Part shown: one piece after another, positions 24,302 to 34,221 of the stretch
Layout of the letters: every line of letters begins with the position of its first letter
Position numbering within the stretch: position 1 is the stretch's first letter
DNA from: Paracyclopina nana
Lineage: Eukaryota > Arthropoda > Copepoda > Cyclopoida > Cyclopettidae
NCBI GenBank assembly: GCA_019096065.1
Contig: JAGUCH010000007.1
Location: 5,850,501-5,914,500, forward strand
DNA length: 64,000 nucleotides
Reading direction: 5' to 3'
The notes under the pieces: model-generated
Seen by the model: only the letters and a program-made list of their open reading frames with translations
The model's database searches: none
Told to the model about the DNA's origin: nothing
Translations under genes and position numbers: made by a program

Positions 24302-25415
24302 GCCTGCAATCGAGTTTCACTCACTAAACCCTAGAAAAATACGTTTGCAGCGATCCATATCTAAAATTGTCAAGATTGACAAGAAAATTGAGGAATTCGA
24401 AAATTCCGCAAAACCTTGTTTTTGTTTTGAAGCCTGTGATCGATTTGTGGGCTCAGCTCACCGAGTTCAGGTATCAAATCAACTTAAAACGCGAAAGATT
24501 AAACTTAACATTTAGCTCTTGAGTATTTCTTTTAAATATTCAAATCTTTTTTACTGAAGCAAAGTTTTTGGTAGAAACGACGACTTATCATCAATGCATG
24601 GAAGATTTCCGTTTGCCTCAGAATTTTCAGCTCCGCTCATCAATCTCGATGGGAACTCAGCTTTTAGCATAACTCAGTAAATTCGCTTCTCAATTCTCAG
24701 TAATTGATAGTGATGGAACGAGCCGGAAATTTTCAGCTTGATCAAGCTTCAAGCTTTTAGAAATGTGTTCGAGCGATCCCAAGCTTTTGAAAATTATTAT
24801 CAAGCTTTTTCAAGCTCGAAATTTCACATTTCAAGCTTTTTTCAAGCTTTTCACTTTTTTAGTATTTTTACATAAAAATGGCGATTAGTTACCAGATTTG
24901 ACAAAATTACCCAAAAAGCGCAAATAAAGACAGAAATAGCTTTAACTTTGATTAAGTACTTCACTCCCTCAAGTATTTGCTGATTTTAAAATTTGCCCTT
25001 TATTGTTTTGGCAAAAAATGGATAAAGTTTTGAATTTTTTTGGTTTCAAGCTTTTTCAAGCTTTGCATTTTTTGGGTTCAAGCTTTTTCAAGCTTTTCAA
25101 AATTTGGTTCGAGCGATCCCAAGCTTTTTGCTTATGTAGCTCAAGCTGGGTTTTAGCTTCAAGCTTTCAAGCCAAGCTGAAACTCGTTCCATCACTAGTA
25201 ATTGATTATTTTGAATATTTTCCAATCTGTTAGACTGTTATCAGTAGCAGCTCTGAGAGAATATGAAAAAGTACAAATCTGTATTCTTTTTCAAGAAACT
25301 AGTGATAAGTGTTTGCCTAAAAAGAAGAATTGTCATCACACGAAGGTAGGGCATGATTTTAATTAAACCTAAGTTTTGATGAAGGTTTGTTCAATGGTTT
25401 ATTGAGCCCAGTTGA
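24302..25415. other. Intergenic region carrying a hAT-type MITE
   Basis: Between the MFSD8-like start and the first Reeler stop. Apart from the MITE at 24708-25197, no gene, repeat or RNA is recognised. Confidence 0.55.
24708..25197 (+). mobile_element. hAT-type MITE, copy 1 (490 bp)
   Basis: The ends are TAGTGATGGAACGAG and CTCGTTCCATCACTA, an inverted pair fitting the hAT YARNG rule. The flanking 8-bp duplication GTAATTGA is exact (24700-24707 and 25198-25205). The interior is non-coding and packed with TTCAAGCTT-type subrepeats. It is almost identical to the inverted copy at 31896-32376. Confidence 0.88.
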
Positions 25416-26040
25416 TTACAAGAGCATAATTCGAACGTCATCTAATGAAGGTTGCAGTGAAAGCTTTGTATCTATTGTTTGAGCCTTTTTGTACTTGTAA
25501 ACCACCACAGCCTTAAAAGTGACTTGGTCCACATTTGATCCTTCTGGAAGATCCCAAAGTGCTCGAATTGAGTATCTTCGATGCTTGTCCTTGTGAGTGA
25601 TGCTGCTTCCCTCGATGTCATTACATTCCATTAGCTTGTAGTGTTCACCTCTATGAAATATTCCTATAATGTTTTCATTGACATCCCTTCCTTGTATAAT
25701 GAACCCTACAAAAAGATGAAAAGTTGTTCTTCCAAATAGATGTCCAATTCAGTTGTGAAAAAAATGTCGCAGATTATTTGAGCGGGAGCATTGAAAATCA
25801 AAGGAGATATTTGTCACCTTTGAAAGCTTTGTCAGATGACAAAGTCACATTGACACTTGAGTCACCATTGCGTTGAGCAGTCAATACTGCATCATTTTCT
25901 CTGTAGTTGACTCTTTTGTGATGTGGCAGCAAGGATTTGCATACTGAAGTTGGGGCTCCATGTGGGTAAGATTCGCCATTTTTCGTGACAGCCAAAATCA
26001 GGATGCACAGACAATAGTAATAAGGCAGTAAAAACTGCAT
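25416..26040 (-). CDS. Reeler-domain secreted protein A (putative defence protein type)
   Basis: Predicted 170 aa from exons 25818-26040 and 25416-25705. A signal peptide (LLPYYYCLCILILAV) leads to a Reeler fold: YPHGAPTSVCKSLLPHH, KAFKGFIIQGRD and ITHKDKHR are typical. Short Reeler-only proteins in insects (noduler/defence-protein type) act in haemolymph immune nodulation; the role here is inferred. The split after FKG matches the neighbouring paralogue exactly, so the pair arose by tandem duplication. The C-terminal extension DDVRIMLL is unique to this copy. Confidence 0.85.
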
Positions 26041-26158
26041 TTTCTTTGTTGTTGCCTGCTAACTGACAACAGCTCAAATAATGAAGGAAATCAGGTTTTT
26101 GGAAACTAGTAAAACTGCGTGATATTGGCCAGGTAGTTTTTATTCTTCTAATAATAAG

Positions 26159-26672
26159 CTAGTTACTACCAAGCTTGATCTTTAACTTTTGTCCACTTTC
26201 ATAGGCATACACAATTGTGGCCTTAAAAATTATTTCTCCCTTTGCCTGTGGGATTTCCCAAATTGCACTGACTGTTTGCTTTGGATGTGTATTGATGTGA
26301 GTGATGCTGTTTCCCTCAATACTATTGCATGTCATCAACTGGTAATTTCCATTTGGATCAGGCCTGAAAAGGCCAACAATATTCTCCTCTTCATCTTGGC
26401 CTTGGATGATAAAGCCTAAAAATGCGATTGTTTTATTGTAAAAAAATTCACGAGTATTTCGACGAACCTTTGAAGGGAGCTCCAGCAGAGAGTGTGACAT
26501 TGATAGTTGATCCTGCTTTTATGGCTGTCAAAGCACCAGAGTTGCCATTGAGCTGGAAAGCTCTATGTTGTGGGGTCATTGTCAGGCATGCTTGTTCTGG
26601 AGCTGCGTCAGGATACGCAAAGGTGCTGACGATGGCCATTAAAAGAATCGAAAATCCAAAAGTTGCCTTCAT
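26159..26672 (-). CDS. Reeler-domain secreted protein B (tandem paralogue)
   Basis: Predicted 153 aa from exons 26468-26672 and 26159-26415. Signal peptide MKATFGFSILLMAIVSTFA, then YPDAAPEQACLTMTPQH, APFKGFIIQGQD and NSIEGNSITHINTHPK. It has the same intron position and phase as the neighbour at 25416-26040. The Cys positions match the single-domain Reeler proteins. Probably secreted into haemolymph with an immune role by family analogy. Confidence 0.86.
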
Positions 26673-26832
26673 AGCGGCTATTCCAGCCTAACTAAAACTG
26701 ACAAAGGTTGGTTTTCAGTTTTTTAAGCATGACATCATCAATCCGGTTTGACTGTAATCCTAAGGCCTCAATTTTATTTCTACTCAAGTTTGGAAACAGG
26801 TTTGCATCTTGAAAAAATATTTGAGAGGTTTT

Positions 26833-29074
26833 TTAGTAAGCCTCAGATTCGGACTCTGATGTGGTTGCAGTCGTTTCAAGCACTTTGAGAAGATCATCAT
26901 ATTCTGCAGACTTGCTCTCATAGCTCATGAGCTGATCACTGAGGTTGTTCAGCTGCATCGTGAGACTAGCTTCGGTCAGTTCATCACATTCTTGCACCAG
27001 CTTCAAGTCCGGAGCAGCCTGGACTTCCTTGAAGAAGATCCCCAGGTCACTCGTTGAGGAATCCGGATTGGACAAGAAAGGCGCTCCGAGGCCGAAATTC
27101 ACTGTGGGGAATGGAGAGGTCAAAGGGACATGTTGATCTTCTTCTTCTTGAACAGCGTCTTCCTGGAGCAACTTTTTCGCTTCTTTTTTTCGAAGCTGTT
27201 GGGCCGGGCTGATGGCCAGATTTTCCTCCAACTTGTCCTCCAGGTTGAACAAGTCGAGAAAGTCATCGTCAGTGATCTCTTCTTTCGCAGCTTGAGCCGC
27301 TGGTTTCATGGCAAAAGCGCCAACCTTGACCTCGGTGGATCCGGAGTTGGAGTCGTCGCTCTTGTGCGACTGGTTGGTGTTGGACCTTGACCTGAACTTG
27401 GTCGGGTGCAGGCTTTCATTGGAAGAGTAGTGATCGGAGAATCTCTTGTGGATGTTGTAGTTGTCTGGAGGCGAGGTAGCGAAAATTCTCACAGCCTCCG
27501 AGCTTTCGTCGGAGGTTGTCACCAGATTATTGCCAGAATCTGTATTCTCAGTGGTGGCATTCACGTTCCTTCGAACCACAGCCGCTCCTCCGCCTTCGAG
27601 GTTGTCTGAAGAGGTGAAGTGATCAGACTTGGCCCAGAAAGGCGAAGATTGCAAGGATCCAGTCGAATGGTTGTTGGGGTCACTGCCCAGGTTGCAAGAG
27701 GGTGTAATGGTCATTTGAGTCCTGTACTCGACTCTAACGCAAAGTGTGCCATACCCAGTCACCACTTGTCCAATCTGCAGAAAAAACCATTCCCTAATTA
27801 TACAAGGCGCACTTAAACATATGCTCAAATTATACAGACACCGAGCTAACTAGTCACAGTGGGCGAAAATTCAATTTTAATCTACTTGTGAAGTTTGGTG
27901 TCTGTAAATTTGAGCATGTTAAATTGCGCCTTGTGCGATTCAGTAATGGTTTTCTCTGCAGATTGGACAAGTGGTGTCTGGGTATGGCACACTTTGCGTT
28001 GCAAGAGGGTGGAATGGTCATTTGAGTCCTGTACTCGACTCTAACGCAAAGTGTGCCATACCCAGTCACCACTTGTCCAATCTGCAAAGAAAACCATTAA
28101 TGAATCGTACAAGGCACAATTTAACATGCTCAAATTTACAGATACCAAGCTAACTAGTCACAGTGTACGAAAATTCAATTTTAATCTACTTGTGAAGTTT
28201 GGTGTCTGTAAATTTGAGCATGTTAAATTGGGCCTTGTGCCATTCAGTAATGGTTTTCTCTGCAGATTGGACAAGTGGTGACTAGGTATGGCACACTTTG
28301 CGTTGCAAGAGGGTGTAATGGTCATTTGAGTCCTGTACTCGACTCTAACTCAAAGTGTGCCATACCCAGTTACCACTTGTCCAATCTGCAGAGAAAACCA
28401 TTTCTGAATCGTACAAGGCGCAATTTAACATTCTCAAATTTACAGACACCAAGCTAACTAGTCACAGTGTACGAAAATTCAATTTTAAGCTACTTGTGAA
28501 GTTTGGTGGCCAGATCCAAGCGGGTTCAAGTTGGGCTCCCCTGCGAAAATTCTGTAGCACATGACATGAGTATCTGGGCCTTGCCTCCTGGCAAATTTGT
28601 AGGCTGGGAGCATCCTTGAGACACACAAAATGCTCTTGAGCAGCAAACCCATGTGATTGTACACTGTATTGGTCCTAAATTAAAATAATGCTGAAAAATA
28701 AGTATGAATTCATAACTTTTGTCTCACCTGATGGTGGGATCACCCCTGTCCTTCATGCTGATCACCCAATTTTCCATGACAAGCAAATCTCCTTCTGTGG
28801 TCTTGAGAGAGATTTCAATGCAGAGGGGAACTGCCAAAATGCCTTGTCCAGCCACTTGAGCACTGCTCACAATTTTCTTGGCCTCCTGGCTGATCTCACT
28901 GTTGTCACTGATGGCAATGCTGAACCAGCTCTGGCTCTTGGGATTGGGCTGGGATTCAGTGCAAGACTTGCCACCTTGCCTCGACTGAATGATGACCTGG
29001 GCAGTCTTGAAGAACATGTGCTTCACATACTTCTCCAGCTCTTTGTAGTTGGCTCTCAAGTTGGGAGAGGACAT
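26833..29074 (-). CDS. ATG13: Autophagy-related protein 13
   Basis: Scaffold subunit of the ULK/Atg1 kinase complex that starts autophagosome formation. Exons: 28728-29074, 28494-28674, 26833-27774; predicted 489 aa. The N-terminal HORMA-type domain shows YVKHMFFKTAQVIIQSR, PLCIEISLKTTEGDLLV and NTVYNHMGLLLKSI; exon 3 continues IGQVVTGYGTLCVRVEYRT. The rest is a disordered Ser/Asn-rich tail with DDDFLDLF, which could serve as an LC3-interacting motif. The intron 27775-28493 is unusual: it contains two and a partial tandem copies of itself with pieces of both flanking exons. The model assumes splicing from the first donor to the last acceptor. Confidence 0.9.
27691..28507. repeat. Foldback tandem array: ATG13 intron 2 with exon edges, about 2.7 copies
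   Basis: Units start at 27691, 27998 and 28302 (periods 307 and 304 bp), and the last is partial. Each carries the first ~84 bp of exon 3, the intron and the last bases of exon 2. The first two also hold an inverted copy of the exon 3 start plus intron, making arms of about 100 bp around a 55-bp spacer (27739-27842 against 27897-27996). Splice-site copies are included. The exon copy nearest exon 2 has a TGA in frame. Confidence 0.9.
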
Positions 29075-29363
29075 GCTGGAAAATAAAATAAAAACTTATT
29101 GTGCTTTCTTTAAAGCTGCTTTTCAAATGCTGATCACAGCTGTGTAGAGTGACTAGAGTTGCATTTCAACCATATTTTTGGAATGTTCAAACTAATTCCA
29201 GCTGGCCCTGGATTTGCCCAGATTAGGCTTGATTGGCCACTGCAAAAACACAGTCAAGATGCTGAACTGAAAAACAAAATCAGCGAAGGACCAATTTGAA
29301 AATGAGGATCAAAATGCCAACTAAAGCCAGCCAATCAAGCCAGCAATCCAGAGCCAGCCATTC

Positions 29364-31682
29364 TCATTTGGGCACAAGGCCTCTTGGACTAGGGTAGGCC
29401 TTGTCATTATTGGAGCTGCTCTTATTCTTCTTGGTTCTTGTCCCCTTGACAGGTGGATTATTCAGAGCCTTCACGTCCAGCTCAATGTCCGGCTCAACAT
29501 TGGCCATGGCTGCATCCAGGGCAGCTTGGACTCGTGGAGCCACCGTGGGCCCTTCGTAATCCTTGGTGGTTCTCCCTCCCTTGTCCAGGCTGAGCCTCAT
29601 GATATTCTCCCCCTTGAACCTCAGGGCTGAGGCTGGCCCCCCATGATGAGAAGAGATGGCAGTGAGGAATCCTCCTTGCCTCAATCCGGATTGGACGCGA
29701 GCATACTCTGACATTGGCCTTCGCGATCCTGCGGCCGACACCGGCCTTTTGTGTATCGCTGAGCTCGCTGAGGACTTGGAGCCTCCTCCTTTGTTGAGTG
29801 TCCACACATCCTCATCTTCATCATAGATGGCCCTGGAGATGAGCTTCTCCTTGTCGCCAGGCGGAATGAAGTTATCGATGATGAGCATTTTGAGCTTGAG
29901 CTCCTTGAGCAGTTGCTGCTGGGTGTCCTCGAGGTCTCTTCGATCGCGATTGTACTCTTCGGTGACATCCAGGATGTCCTGCTTCACACTCTGCAGCTTG
30001 GTGAAGAGCTTCCTCAGCTTCCTCGTCTTCGCCTCCACTTCAGCCTGGAGGCTGGTATAAGTCTTCTCCATCTCCTCGCCTTGGACTCCAATTTGCTCGA
30101 GCTCTTGAGCGGCTTTCTCCTGGGCTTGTCGCCTCTCCGCAACCTCCTTCTTCCGGATCTCCAGGATCTTTTGCTGCTCGTTGGTGTGCTCCACCATGTT
30201 GTTGCTCTCCACAATTGGCCCCGAGGTTCCGGAGAGCAGCTTGCTTTCCATGGCCAGCAACCTGGCCTTGAGGCGTTCCTGCTCCGCCTTTTCCTTTTGG
30301 AGCGCGGCCTCTTTGTTGTTCAAGTCCTCCCGCAACTTCTCCTTCTCCGCACCAATGATTGTAGTGTCACTCTCCAGCAGCTCCCTCTCAACAGCCAGCC
30401 GATTTTCAAGGCTGCTGTTGTCTTCCTCGAAGTCTTCAGAGCTGACCGTGGACTCGTCCAGGCTCTTCTTCTTCTTGCGGTCACCCCCGGCGGACTTTTT
30501 CCTCTTTTCACTAGTCGGACCAGCATTGGCGAGCTGGGCCTTCAACCGGGCAATCTCCTCCTGGAATTCCCTCAGCATGGCATCCTTGGGATCCTCGTTC
30601 ACCCGCGGCTTGTTTTTGATGTTCTTCGCTCGGTTCGCGTACCTCAACGTTGTCAACGTTTCATCGTAGTTGAACTTGGACGGACCAATGTTGGCCACCA
30701 TGACAGTCTTGGCATTGCCCCCCAGGCTGTCCTGGAGCAGCCGGGTCAACTTGGAGTCTCTGTAGGGAATGTAGCTGGTCTTGCCGTCCACCAGGGCGGA
30801 AATGACATTGCCCAGCGCGGACAAGGACAGGTTGATCTTGGTCGCCTCCTTGAGCCGATCTCCAGTGGCTCCGGTCTTGGCCTGCCTCTCAGACCCGGCC
30901 AAATCGACCAAGTTCAGCCGTCCCACGCAAATATGCGAGTCCCCGGAATCCGGATCCGGCCGAGACCGCTCGACGGTGACGAGAAAGATGGCATGAGATC
31001 TGGACGAGTGTTCGTTCATGTTGGTGGCTCCCACCGTTCGGTTGGCATTGCCCACCTGCATCACATGCTCGATTTCCGACCTGCTTTTGCACACGAAGGT
31101 GGACAAGTCCTTGACGTAGACACCGCAATCCGGCCGCTCCCTCAGCTCGAGTCGCTTCACGAGGTGCTCCTTGGACAGCAAATCCCGGATCTCCTCCTGG
31201 TAGATCTCCAAGTATGAGGCTCGCACCAGGAACCTCTCGTCCTCAGCTCCAATGGCAATCTTGTCAAAGATGTGCTTGAAAGATCTTGGAATGACGCCCT
31301 CTTGCTCCGGATCATTCTTGATGCCTTCCATCGTGAACGTCTTGCCCGCTCCGGTCTGTCCGTAGGCGAAAATGGTGCCGTTGAACCCCTCCAGGACAGA
31401 GTTGACGAGGGGAGCAAAGGCTTCGTGGTACAAGTCATTTTGCTTGGAATTCTCGTCGTAGACAGCGTCAAAGGTGAACTGCTTGGCCGGATCCGTGACC
31501 TCGGATTTGGGATTCTTCAGCTCGATCAGGCCAAGGTTGGGAGTGATCTTGACGCATCCGGAGAAGTCATTGACGTTGGTTTTCTTGCCAGAATTGCCGA
31601 ATTCCAGCTCTTGGCTGATTTCACGGGAGCTCAAGGGTCTGCAACGGACAATGACAAGCACTGACTCTTCGTTTTTACCCAT
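29364..31682 (-). CDS. KIF3B: Kinesin-2 motor subunit KIF3B
   Basis: Plus-end motor of heterotrimeric kinesin-2, which drives anterograde intraflagellar transport. A single exon encodes 772 aa. The motor domain (about residues 5-350) has the P-loop GQTGAGKT, switch I SSRSHAIF, switch II DLAGSE and the neck RYANRAKNIKNKPRVNEDP. The sequence DAMLREFQEEIARLKAQL is of the KIF3B rather than KIF3A kind. A charged linker with KRKKSAGGDRKKKKS precedes the coiled-coil stalk (about 410-590) and a basic, disordered tail. The absence of introns in 2.3 kb contrasts with the intron-rich neighbours. ATG13 lies 289 bp downstream on the same strand. Confidence 0.95.
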   Translation of the reverse strand: MGKNEESVLVIVRCRPLSSREISQELEFGNSGKKTNVNDFSGCVKITPNLGLIELKNPKSEVTDPAKQFTFDAVYDENSKQNDLYHEAFAPLVNSVLEGFNGTIFAYGQTGAGKTFTMEGIKNDPEQEGVIPRSFKHIFDKIAIGAEDERFLVRASYLEIYQEEIRDLLSKEHLVKRLELRERPDCGVYVKDLSTFVCKSRSEIEHVMQVGNANRTVGATNMNEHSSRSHAIFLVTVERSRPDPDSGDSHICVGRLNLVDLAGSERQAKTGATGDRLKEATKINLSLSALGNVISALVDGKTSYIPYRDSKLTRLLQDSLGGNAKTVMVANIGPSKFNYDETLTTLRYANRAKNIKNKPRVNEDPKDAMLREFQEEIARLKAQLANAGPTSEKRKKSAGGDRKKKKSLDESTVSSEDFEEDNSSLENRLAVERELLESDTTIIGAEKEKLREDLNNKEAALQKEKAEQERLKARLLAMESKLLSGTSGPIVESNNMVEHTNEQQKILEIRKKEVAERRQAQEKAAQELEQIGVQGEEMEKTYTSLQAEVEAKTRKLRKLFTKLQSVKQDILDVTEEYNRDRRDLEDTQQQLLKELKLKMLIIDNFIPPGDKEKLISRAIYDEDEDVWTLNKGGGSKSSASSAIHKRPVSAAGSRRPMSEYARVQSGLRQGGFLTAISSHHGGPASALRFKGENIMRLSLDKGGRTTKDYEGPTVAPRVQAALDAAMANVEPDIELDVKALNNPPVKGTRTKKNKSSSNNDKAYPSPRGLVPK

Positions 31683-34221
31683 GGCTTATAGCTATGTGTG
31701 ATGTGGCCTTTGATGTTGTTGCTGTCACATCAGCTGATTTATTGATTAGACCATGATAAAAATCTCGCGAAATGACATTGGGTCACTGTTGATCTTCTGT
31801 AGCCCTCAAATTGAGCTTTTTGGGGCTCAGAATGGAAATGTCATTCCTTCACTCCCTTTGTTTTGGTGCTGCACAGCAGCTATCTTTCTTACAGCTAGTG
31901 ATGGAACGAGTTTCAGCTTGGCTTGAAAGCTTGAAGCTAAAACCCAGCTTGAGCTACATAAGCAAAAAGCTTGGGATCGCTCGAACCAAATTTTGAAAAG
32001 CTTGAACCCAAAAAATGCAAAGCTTGAAAAAGCTTGAAACCAAAAAAATTCAAAACTTTATCCATTTTTTGCCAAAACAATAAAGGGCAAATTTTAAAAT
32101 CAGCAAATACTTGAGGGAGTGAAGTACTTAATCAAAGTTAAAGCTATTTCTGTCTTTATTTGCGCTTTTTGGGTAATTTTGTCAAATCTGGTGACTAATC
32201 GCCATTTTTATGTAAAAATACTAAAAAAAGTGAAAAGCTTGAAAAAAGCTTGAAATGTGAAATTTCGAGCTTGAAAAAGCTTGATAATAATTTTCAAAAG
32301 CTTGGGATCGCTCGAACACATTTCTAAAAGCTTGAAGCTTGATCAAGCTGAAAATTTCCGGCTCGTTCCATCACTACTTACAGCAGATCATATTGCGTTG
32401 CAGGGGTAGAAGTGCTACCAGATGTGGACTTTTCTTGCCACTTATGCACTGTACCTGACTTTTTCGAAAACAGCCCAAATATTGTCATTTCTTAAAACCT
32501 TTACAAAAAATGAGGGTGGATTTTGAAAATTACTCATCAATACTTTGTGAACTAAAATGATTGTCTGTTGAATAATTTTAATCATACAAAAACTTCCATA
32601 TATAATCATCAATTGGATGAATGAATCCAAAATTGATCTTGAAAGGAAAGAAACAAAATTAAATTACGACTTAAAATCTCTTGAGATATATGCACTTCCG
32701 AAAATGAAAACCACGAAATGGAAAAAACCTTGTTTTTGACATTGAGGGAAAGCAAATGTTGGCCTGAAAAATCACTCTGCTTTCAAGTGCTATCAATATC
32801 TACTCAGCTATACATTGAGTTAAGCCTTGCATTTGAGCGTAAGAAACTATAGAGGGAGCTCATTTCCGGCATTTCAGAAAATTCCTCCGCTGATCCTAGG
32901 TCCCTGAAAGCAGCACCTTTTCCTACAACTTTTAAACAAAAACTGATGATATTGAAGCATAAAACCAAAATATAAGCTATCATTTGAAGACATTTACAAA
33001 ATGTTCCTGATTTCAGAGAATCTTCTCTTTGCCACAAACATAGTTCCGATGGATATTGAGTTCTTGGGTCAATATGACATACACAAAAGGTGATTTTTTC
33101 ACTAAAATTGCTGTTGAGAAAAATACTTATGAGTTTATTTTCATCATTTTTGAAAATACTGCATAGGTTTCAAGAAAAAGTCAAAAAACGTGATTTCCCA
33201 TTGCTACGCCGCTGCGTTGATACTAGCTCTATTTTCACAATAGGGGGCGCTGTTTACCCTTGACGACAGGGACTATTAGCTTGATCCTTTGAAACTCCAA
33301 GTTTGTGAAGGTGAGTGGACGAGGAAATGCGCCAATCTGAGTTGATCCTCTTTGCTGCATAATAACTTGTTAGATGTCCAAGGTGGGCAGAGCTTTTCCG
33401 ACTCGGATAATTTGAGCTGAGAAATTAGATGTTTTTGGTGCACTGCAGAGCTTTTTGGCTAATAAGTTAACTTAAATTTTAAAAAAAATGGATTATAGAT
33501 GTAAATAAAGAGTGAGATTAAATCATGATAATAAGCGAAAAATAAGCAAAAAATATTAAGAGACATGAGCTCCAATTTTATACAAAGGGTTATGCCACAG
33601 CCCTTACAATTTAAGATTCGATTTGCATTTTGGTGATAACAAATTTGATAGAATATTTAATTAGACTAAGGCACTTTTTTTCACAACACAAGCAATGAAC
33701 ATTAGTAATAAATCTTGCTCATTATCCGTTGGAAATAACAAGAAAATGGATCCAAGTTTCAATACTGAAAACCGAGCTGCCTTAGAGACAGCAGCAGGGT
33801 AATTTTGATGCTATAGCTCGAAAGGAGGCCAAGTTAGTTTAAAGTGGAAAATACCGGGATGCTTTCACGCTGCTGCTAAGAAGCTTGACTATGGCTGCCA
33901 AAAAGAAAAAGCACTCCAAAATAATTCCCAAGGAGAATGGATAAAACTGATATTTCCCACAGTGATAGATTACACAACTTTGAGCCTTCTCTTCTCAAAA
34001 TTCTGCAGATTATCTTTCATAGTGGAAAAAAGGTGATTAAAATAGAATTTCCCATCTGTGAGCTCACTTTGCCTGTAAACACCTTGTCATGCACCTGGAG
34101 CCGAAAGTCTAATAAGTGAAAGCACATGTGTGAGAAAGCTCCGACTTGGCAACGTTTGCACCTCGACATTTTGACTCTGCCCCATTTGAGCTGGGACCAC
34201 GAGGTCTGAAACAGCCTCAAA
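31683..34221. other. 2.5-kb intergenic region with a hAT MITE
   Basis: Between the KIF3B start (minus) and the Na+/K+-ATPase start (plus). It holds the MITE at 31896-32376 and one dispersed CTCGGATAATTTGAG motif at 33401. No other supported gene. The part near 34.2 kb is probably 5' UTR and promoter of the pump gene. Confidence 0.55.
31896..32376 (-). mobile_element. hAT-type MITE, copy 2 (481 bp, inverted relative to copy 1)
   Basis: The same terminal repeats TAGTGATGGAACGAG / CTCGTTCCATCACTA are flanked by an exact 8-bp duplication CTTACAGC (31888-31895 and 32377-32384). The interior matches copy 1 in reverse complement with few differences. Non-coding. Confidence 0.88.

Noticed and set aside
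27854-28564. Several small ORFs with the shared peptide CHTQSPLVQSAKK or IGQVVTGYGTLCV
   Set aside because: Reading of the duplicated ATG13 intron/exon units; no independent gene.
29913-31217. 434-codon ORF on the plus strand
   Set aside because: Exact antisense of the KIF3B coding exon; Leu/Gln-rich shadow with no domain.
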